From positions 1-64,000 of the forward strand of contig JAFBAL010000039.1 of NCBI GenBank assembly GCA_019247845.1: a DNA stretch of 64,000 nt, read 5' to 3'. The notes below the pieces were generated by a model that saw only the letters and a list, made by a program, of their open reading frames with translations, ran no database searches and was not told the DNA's origin. Both the position numbers and the translations under genes were made by a program. Shown in pieces: positions 58,351-64,000 of this stretch (its first letter is position 1; each line of letters starts with the position of its first letter). Source of the stretch: Alphaproteobacteria bacterium (GTDB lineage Bacteria > Pseudomonadota > Alphaproteobacteria > Micropepsales > Micropepsaceae).

Positions 58351-60890
58351 CCGTCGCCGCTCCCGTCGACCTGACCAATTGCGACCGCGAGCCGATCCAC
58401 CTCCTCGGCCATGTGCAGCGCTTCGGATTCCTGGTCGGCATCGCGCCCGATTGGACGATCGCGCATGCCTCGGAGAACGTCGAGGAGTTTCTCGGGCTGA
58501 GGGCCGGCGACATGCTCGGCCAGGCCGCCGCCTCGGTGTTCCCGGAACACGCGCTGCATACCATTCGCGGACGCATGCAGCTGCTCGCCGGCCCGGACGC
58601 CGTCGAGCGCGCGTTTCGCCTCAAGTTCGGCAAGGGCGAGTTCGACGTCGCCGTGCACCGCAGCGGCCGGATCATCGTCATCGAGGCCGAGCCCAGCGCG
58701 TCCGTCGAGGACGTCGACCCGATCAGCCAAGTGCGCACCATGCTGGCGCGCGTGCAAGGCGCGGCCACGCTCGACAAGTTCCATAGCGAAGCCGCGCGGC
58801 AGCTGCGCGCGCTGATCGGCTTCGACCGCGTGATGATCTACCGCTTCGACCAGGACGAAGCGGGCGAAGTGATCGCGGAGTCGGTCAAGCCCGACCTGGT
58901 GAAGTTCCTAGGCCTCCACTATCCCGCATCCGACATCCCGCGCCAGGCGCGCATCCTCTATACCCGGAACCTGCTGCGCATCATCTCCGACGTCGGCGGC
59001 ACGCCCTCGCCCATCGTCTCGCAGCCCGGACAGGAGACCATCGACCTGTCGATGAGCATGGTGCGCTCGGTCTCGCCGATCCATATCGAATACCTGAGCA
59101 ACATGGGCGTCGGCGCGTCGCTGTCGGTGTCGATCCTGCGCCACGGCAAGCTGTGGGGGCTGTTCGCCTGCCACCACATGACGAAGCTGCATGTCTCCTA
59201 CGATCGGCGCTCGGCGGCGGAGCTGTTCGGGCAAATGTTCGCGCTGCTTCTCGAAAGCCGCGAGCGCGAGGCGGAATCCGCGCTGGAGAGCCGCGCGCAG
59301 GAAAGCCAGACCAAGCTCGTCAATATGCTGGCCGGGCGATCGTTCACGGTCTCGAGCCTGGCCGAGCAGCTCAAGGTGTTCTCGGGCATCGTGCCCTTCG
59401 ACGGCGTCGCGGTCGCGATCAACGGGCATCTTTCGGTCGAGGGCCAGACGCCGACGCGCGAGGAGGTGCTCGGCCTCGTCCATGCGCTGACCGAGAAAGG
59501 CGACACGCGCGTCTTCGCCACCCATGCGCTGTCGCGCTTCCATGCGGGCGCCGGCGAGTATGCGCAGCGCGCCTCGGGCATGCTCGCGATCCCGGTGTCG
59601 CGGGTGCCGCGCGACTATGTGCTGTTCTTGCGCAAGGAGTTCGCGCGCACCGTGGCCTGGGCGGGCGATCCGACCAAGCCGGCGCAGCTTGGTCCCAACG
59701 GCATCAGGCTGACGCCGCGCAAGAGCTTCGAGGCCTGGGAAGAGACGGTGCGCGCGCAGTCCAAGCCCTGGACGCCGATCGACATCCGCCTCGCCGAAGG
59801 CCTGCGCATCACGCTTCTTGAGGTGATCCTGCGCCTGGCCGAGAGCGCAGCGCTGGAGCGCAAGGCTTCGAACGAGCGGCAGGAGCTGCTCATCGCCGAG
59901 CTGAACCACCGTGTACGGAACATCCTGGGACTGATCCGCGGCCTGATCAGCCAGGGCCGCGAGCGCGCCACGACGCTCGAGGAATTCGCGTCCGTGATCG
60001 GCGGGCGGGTCCAGGCGCTGGCCCGCGCCCACGACCAGATCACCATCGACAATTGGGGGCCGGCGTCGCTGCGCACCCTGTTCACCGCCGAGACCGCGGC
60101 CTATCTCAACAACAAGGCCGATCGCGTGCTGCTCGACGGGCCCGACGTGCTGCTGGATCCGCGCGCCTTCTCGACTCTCGCGCTGGTGACGCACGAGCTT
60201 TTGACCAATTCGGCGAAATACGGCGCGCTGGCCGACAGCGTGGGACGCGTCACCGTCAGCTGGGGCATCGGCGACAACGGCCAGCTGCGCATCGGCTGGC
60301 AGGAGGAAGGCGGCCCGCCGGTGCGCGCGCCCAGCCGGCGCGGCTTCGGCTCGACGGTCATCGAGCGCTCGATCCCCTACGACCTGAACGGCGAGGCGAA
60401 GATCCAATACGCGCTGGCCGGCGTGCGCGCGGAGTTCGTCATCCCGGCCTCGTTCGTGAAGATCCCGACCGAACCGTTGCATCACGAGACGCCGCCCGAA
60501 GTGGCGGTGCTCGACGGCGCGCGCTTGAGCGGACGCGCGCTGGTGGTCGAGGACAACATGATCATCGCGCTCGACGCCGAAAGCACGCTGGAGGCGCTCG
60601 GCGCCTCGCGCGTCGACGTCGCGCCGAGCGTCAGCGCCGCGCTACGCGAGATCGAAAGGGGTCCGGTCGACTTCGCCATCCTCGACGTGAACCTGGGCAG
60701 CGAATCCAGCTTCCCCATCGCCGACCGGCTGATCGCCATCGGCGTGCCGATCGTCTTCGCCACCGGCTACGGCAAGAACATCGAGTTCCCGGAGCGTTTC
60801 GCGCGCGTGCCCGTCGTCAGCAAGCCCTACAACCCGGAATCGCTGATGCCGAAGATCGCCGAAGCGCTCCGGCGCGCGGCGAAGGCTTAA
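58347..60890 (+). CDS. bphP: Bacteriophytochrome with HWE histidine kinase and receiver domain
   Basis: An 847-residue red/far-red photoreceptor. Cys12 (LTNC) binds biliverdin; a PAS domain (about 12-120), GAF (about 140-310, PASDIP at about 193) and PHY domain (tongue PRKSFEAW at about 457) follow. The kinase is of HWE type: phospho-His521 in ELNHRVRN and the W-x-E signature (GWQEEGG) at about 651. A C-terminal receiver (about 730-845) has D780 in ILDVNLG and K in SKPYNP. The light-sensing, kinase and receiver parts all appear intact. It would report light to an unlinked response pathway. Confidence 0.95.
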   Translation: MTVAAPVDLTNCDREPIHLLGHVQRFGFLVGIAPDWTIAHASENVEEFLGLRAGDMLGQAAASVFPEHALHTIRGRMQLLAGPDAVERAFRLKFGKGEFDVAVHRSGRIIVIEAEPSASVEDVDPISQVRTMLARVQGAATLDKFHSEAARQLRALIGFDRVMIYRFDQDEAGEVIAESVKPDLVKFLGLHYPASDIPRQARILYTRNLLRIISDVGGTPSPIVSQPGQETIDLSMSMVRSVSPIHIEYLSNMGVGASLSVSILRHGKLWGLFACHHMTKLHVSYDRRSAAELFGQMFALLLESREREAESALESRAQESQTKLVNMLAGRSFTVSSLAEQLKVFSGIVPFDGVAVAINGHLSVEGQTPTREEVLGLVHALTEKGDTRVFATHALSRFHAGAGEYAQRASGMLAIPVSRVPRDYVLFLRKEFARTVAWAGDPTKPAQLGPNGIRLTPRKSFEAWEETVRAQSKPWTPIDIRLAEGLRITLLEVILRLAESAALERKASNERQELLIAELNHRVRNILGLIRGLISQGRERATTLEEFASVIGGRVQALARAHDQITIDNWGPASLRTLFTAETAAYLNNKADRVLLDGPDVLLDPRAFSTLALVTHELLTNSAKYGALADSVGRVTVSWGIGDNGQLRIGWQEEGGPPVRAPSRRGFGSTVIERSIPYDLNGEAKIQYALAGVRAEFVIPASFVKIPTEPLHHETPPEVAVLDGARLSGRALVVEDNMIIALDAESTLEALGASRVDVAPSVSAALREIERGPVDFAILDVNLGSESSFPIADRLIAIGVPIVFATGYGKNIEFPERFARVPVVSKPYNPESLMPKIAEALRRAAKA

Positions 60891-60895
60891 GGCGG

Positions 60896-61768
60896 TTACG
60901 GCAGCGCGCAGCCCTTGGGCAGCTGGCCGTCGCCCTGGCGGCTGAGCGACCAGGTCTCCGGGTCGTAGAAGCACAGATACTCGGTTTCGGTGACGGTGCC
61001 GCGCCAGCCGTTGACCGGCCGCGTCAGCACGATCGAGGTGACGTTCGAGTTCGAGAAGCTGTCGAAGTCGCCGTCGAGCGTGGCGGGCGCAGTCGAGGAC
61101 GGATCGCGGATCACGAGCATGCCGATACCGTGGAAGTTCCCGCCATCCACCGCGAACCAACGTCCGTCCCAGTCCGCTCTCACGCAAGCCGTCGGACAAT
61201 CCGACACCGGGAAGCGGAACGCCGTGCTGGCCGAGGTGCTGTACATGACGCTGTTGTAGCTGTTGAGCGAAAGCCGCGGCGCATAGGCGCGCAGGTTGAA
61301 GGCCTGATCGCGGGCCGCCTTGGAAAAGGTGAAGGTGCGCACGACCTTGATCATGTTGTTGTGGGTCTTGGCGGCGAACAGCGTATAGGCCGTGCTGGTG
61401 CGGCCGCTCAGCGTGGCGCAGGCGTCGCCGCCGCGCGTCTGCGACGTGCCGTGGAACTGATCGCCGCTGGTCCAGCGCGCCGCCGCGCCCTGCGTCACCA
61501 TCTGCAGCGTGGTGCCGTCGACGTCGCCGTAAGACTGGCCGAAGAACTCCGACGGATCGCCGCACTTCGCCGCCCCGCCGTTGGAGACGTAGTCGGCGAC
61601 GGTGTCGCCGGTGCTGGATTTCCACGCGATCGAGTCCACGCGGTCCATGGTCGAGGTCTGGCCGTGAGCGGGATCGGCGAGCGTCAACGTGATGCGTGCG
61701 TTGCTCAAGACATGCCCCGAAGCCGGCACGGAGAGCAGGATGAAAAGCAGCGGTGCGAGACGCTTCAT
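60896..61768 (-). CDS. Secreted protein of unknown function
   Basis: A 290-residue exported protein from the ATG at 61768 (signal peptide ending about VPASG-HV). I do not recognise the family. The body is rich in beta-strands and aromatic residues, with five cysteines (AAKCGDP, GDACATL, VSDCPTACVRAD, EYLCFYDP, KGCALP) likely oxidised outside the cell. Sequence like RWFAVDGGNFHGIGMLVI is beta-rich. It converges on the phytochrome gene with a 5-bp gap and is divergent from the MFS gene. Confidence 0.72.
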   Translation of the reverse strand: MKRLAPLLFILLSVPASGHVLSNARITLTLADPAHGQTSTMDRVDSIAWKSSTGDTVADYVSNGGAAKCGDPSEFFGQSYGDVDGTTLQMVTQGAAARWTSGDQFHGTSQTRGGDACATLSGRTSTAYTLFAAKTHNNMIKVVRTFTFSKAARDQAFNLRAYAPRLSLNSYNSVMYSTSASTAFRFPVSDCPTACVRADWDGRWFAVDGGNFHGIGMLVIRDPSSTAPATLDGDFDSFSNSNVTSIVLTRPVNGWRGTVTETEYLCFYDPETWSLSRQGDGQLPKGCALP

Positions 61769-61867
61769 GGACGGCCTCTCCAGGTGAACGGACGGCAATC
61801 TAGCGCGCGGCCGCCATGCCTAAAAGCACAATTGATTACGGCCTCGAACCGGCGCAGAAGGCGTGCC

Positions 61868-63124
61868 ATGTCCGAGTCCAGCACGCCCGAATCTGCAATG
61901 TCCGAATCCGTCGCGCCCGCGCCCCGGCCTGCCGCGGCGCCGTCGCCCCTCCCCACCGTCTATCCCGTCATCTTCGCCATCGCGTTCTGCCATATGTTGA
62001 ACGACATGATGCAGTCGTTGCTGCCGGCGATCTATCCGAACCTGAAGGCGGCGCTGGACCTCGACTTCGCCCATATTGGCCTCGTCACCCTGACCTTTCA
62101 GGTGACCTCGTCGCTGCTGCAGCCCCTCGTCGGGCTCTACGGCGACCGCCGCTCGGTGCCCTTCGCGTTGCCGATCGCGATGGTGTCGACGTTCCTGGGG
62201 CTCGTGCTGCTGGCGTTCGCGCATTCCTATGCGGTGCTGCTCGTCGCCGCGGCGATGGTCGGCATGGGGTCGAGCGTGTTCCATCCCGAAAGCTCGCGCG
62301 TCGCCCACATGGCGGCGGGCGCGCGCCGCGGCTTCGCGCAAGCCATGTTCCAGCTCGGCGGCAACACGGGCAGCGCCCTGGGCGCGCTCGGCGCCGCCGC
62401 CATCGTCGCGGCCGAAGGACAAGGCGCGGTCGCGTGGTTCTCCGGCATGGCCGCGATCGCGATCTTCGTGTTGTGGCGCGTCGGGCTGTGGTACCGCGCT
62501 CACGGCACGGCGCGCGCGAAGTCCGCCCACCTCGCGGCGGGCCCCGCGAAGCTGCCGCGCGCGACGGTCGTGCGCTCGCTCGCGATCCTGGTGATCCTGA
62601 TCTTCTCGAAGTTCGTCTATCTCGCCAGCCTGTCGAGCTATTTCACCTTCTATCTGATCGAGAAGTTTCACCTGAGCGTGCGCGACGCGCAGCTGCATCT
62701 CTTTCTCTTCCTCGCTTCGGTCGCGGTGGGCACCTTCGTCGGCGGGCCGCTGGGCGACCGCTTCGGGCGCAAGTACCTGATCTGGTTCTCGGTCCTGGGC
62801 GCCGTGCCATTCACCTTGGCGATGCCGCATGTGAACTTGTTCTGGACCAGCGTGTTCAGCGCCTGCGCCGGTTTCACGCTTGCCAGCGCCTTCCCCGCCA
62901 TCGTGGTCTATGGCCAGGAGCTGGTGCCGGCCCGGCTGGGCACGATCTCGGGGCTGTTCTTCGGACTGTCCTTCGGCATGGGAGGGCTGGGCGCCGCGGC
63001 GCTGGGCTGGCTCGCCGACCTCAAGGGCATCGAATTCGTCTATCTCGTCTGTTCGTTCCTGCCGTTGCTCGGTATCCTGGCCGCGTTCCTGCCCAACCTC
63101 GCCCGCCGCCATGCCGCGCCCTGA
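61868..63124 (+). CDS. MFS transporter of fosmidomycin-resistance (Fsr) type
   Basis: A 418-residue 12-helix major facilitator. FAIAFCHMLNDMMQSLLPAIYPNLKAALDLDFAHIGLVTLTFQVTSSLLQPLVG (about 35-88) is the Fsr-type start, GDRRSVPF the loop 2-3 motif and PLGDRFGRK the mid-protein one. The Fsr group exports drugs or metabolites. The first 28 residues are Ser/Pro/Ala-rich and non-conserved. Its stop overlaps the sulfotransferase ATG by 14 bases. Confidence 0.9.
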   Translation: MSESSTPESAMSESVAPAPRPAAAPSPLPTVYPVIFAIAFCHMLNDMMQSLLPAIYPNLKAALDLDFAHIGLVTLTFQVTSSLLQPLVGLYGDRRSVPFALPIAMVSTFLGLVLLAFAHSYAVLLVAAAMVGMGSSVFHPESSRVAHMAAGARRGFAQAMFQLGGNTGSALGALGAAAIVAAEGQGAVAWFSGMAAIAIFVLWRVGLWYRAHGTARAKSAHLAAGPAKLPRATVVRSLAILVILIFSKFVYLASLSSYFTFYLIEKFHLSVRDAQLHLFLFLASVAVGTFVGGPLGDRFGRKYLIWFSVLGAVPFTLAMPHVNLFWTSVFSACAGFTLASAFPAIVVYGQELVPARLGTISGLFFGLSFGMGGLGAAALGWLADLKGIEFVYLVCSFLPLLGILAAFLPNLARRHAAP

Positions 63125-64000
63125 ACGCCTCCACGACTACACCGACTTCATCTACGACAGCCGGCGCTGGGACGCGTTCAAGCCCCGCGCCGGCGACATC
63201 GTCGTGGCGACGCCCGCCAAATGCGGCACGACCTGGACGCAGATGATCTGTGCGCTGCTGGTGCATCAGACGCCCGACTTCCCGCAACCGCTGACCAGGC
63301 TCACGCGCTGGATCGAGCGCAACAACGAGCCGCTCGACGACATCCTCGCCAATTACGAGGGCCAGGCCTTCCGCCGCATCGTCAAGACCCACACGCCGCT
63401 CGACGGCCTGCCTTATCACGACGACGCGACCTATGTGTTCTGCGGCCGCGATCCGCGCGACGCGTTCCTCTCCGGCATGGACCACATCAAGAACCTGTCC
63501 GAGGCGACGCGGCGCGACGCCGCCGAGCGCGCCGGGCTGCCGCAAGGCCTGCAGCTGCCGACCGATCCGAACGTCCGCTTCAAGATGTGGATCACGACGG
63601 GGCCGAAGCCGTGGATGTGGGACGGCTTCCCGCTGGGCTCGGTGCTCTATCTCGCCGACACCTATTGGCGGCACCGCGCGCTGCCCAACATCGTGTTCCT
63701 GCACTATGCCGACCTGATGGCCGATCTCGACGGCGAGATGCGGCGCCTGTCCGCGGCGCTGGGCATCGCGGTCGACGAGGCCAGGTGGCCCGCGCTGGTC
63801 GAGGCCGCGCGCTTCACCTCGATGAAACGCGACGCCGACCGCGCCGCCCCCGGCGCGCATTTCGGCGAATGGGCGAGCAACGCGGACTTCTTCCGCAAAG
63901 CCCGCCAGGGCGAATGGCGCGACGTGCTCGACGACGAGAGCCAGGCGCTCTACGAGCGCGTGTCGCGCGAACGGCTGACGCCGGAGCTGAAAGCGTGGCT
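63111..64000 (+). CDS. Sulfotransferase family protein, 3' end cut by window edge
   Basis: A cytosolic-type (Sulfotransfer_1) enzyme, at least 296 residues. The 5'-phosphosulfate loop is TPAKCGTTWTQM (about 33-44) and the 3'-phosphate motif FCGRDPRDAFLSGMDH (about 110-125); KTHTPLDGLPY is the acceptor-side loop. It transfers sulfate from PAPS to an unknown hydroxyl or amine. It starts inside the end of the MFS gene, so the sulfated product may be the exported substrate; this is inference. The reading frame is open to the last base. Confidence 0.9.
   Translation, partial: MPRPERLHDYTDFIYDSRRWDAFKPRAGDIVVATPAKCGTTWTQMICALLVHQTPDFPQPLTRLTRWIERNNEPLDDILANYEGQAFRRIVKTHTPLDGLPYHDDATYVFCGRDPRDAFLSGMDHIKNLSEATRRDAAERAGLPQGLQLPTDPNVRFKMWITTGPKPWMWDGFPLGSVLYLADTYWRHRALPNIVFLHYADLMADLDGEMRRLSAALGIAVDEARWPALVEAARFTSMKRDADRAAPGAHFGEWASNADFFRKARQGEWRDVLDDESQALYERVSRERLTPELKAW

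Overview
The window is GC-rich, gene-dense chromosomal DNA from an alphaproteobacterium. The evidence is gene order and family content: rlpA - dac - tmk - holB - tatD - MBL hydrolase; pcm - tolC - popZ - valS; a PopZ-type polar organiser; an HWE-kinase bacteriophytochrome with its heme oxygenase; and a double cold-shock-domain protein. The genus cannot be fixed from the sequence alone. I see about 63 protein genes, five tRNA genes (Ser-TGA, Cys-GCA, Asn-GTT, Arg-TCT, Pro-TGG), no rRNA, no CRISPR array and no intact insertion sequence.

Layout. 1-7.2 kb (minus): cell-wall and replication housekeeping cluster, with a ParE-type toxin-antitoxin pair lodged between tmk and holB. 7.3-14 kb: tRNA-Ser, a small membrane protein, a lectin-like/ASH secreted protein, a TPR-sulfotransferase, a multicopper oxidase and a TIGR03118 protein. 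14-19.7 kb (minus): polysaccharide deacetylase, DUF885 peptidase and a two-subunit molybdenum hydroxylase (iorB/iorA). 19.7-24.5 kb: an EthD protein, a four-gene ArsR/AHSA1/DUF1801 operon behind twin palindromes, and small secreted or unknown proteins. 24.5-30.5 kb (minus): valS, popZ, tolC, pcm. 30.5-36.4 kb: tRNA-Cys, tRNA-Asn, a VapBC pair, and a glycosyltransferase/sulfotransferase group. 36.5-42.1 kb (plus): a sulfur amino-acid run cysK - sseA - GNAT - POT transporter - metC - hisI, with tiny open frames in its gaps. 42-47 kb: oxidoreductase, SRAP peptidase, tRNA-Arg, complex I accessory subunit, tRNA-Pro, DUF192 and cold-shock protein. 47.3-55.3 kb: a CO-dehydrogenase-like maturation cluster (coxG, coxS, coxM, xdhC, MoeA/MobA-type fusion, NifU-like scaffold) interrupted by an EF-hand protein and a two-component system; no large catalytic subunit is present. 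55.3-64 kb: GH13 glucosidase, heme oxygenase plus bacteriophytochrome, MFS exporter and a sulfotransferase running off the right edge.

The most unusual non-coding signals are: (1) a structured module of about 75-100 bp directly downstream of four of the five tRNA genes; (2) a duplicated cassette made of a tRNA T-arm-like segment, a conserved leader and a small GKRTGGKRGAPFGNRN protein gene, present at 42.1 kb and 57.2-57.7 kb with no stop codon of its own in either copy; (3) mini-ORFs that bridge the gaps of the sulfur operon through ATGA/GTGA junctions; (4) a perfect 22-bp copy of the tRNA-Ser 3' end lying 87 bp downstream of the gene. Translational coupling through 4-base overlaps is pervasive in this genome. 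All calls rest on reading the sequence; no database search was run.
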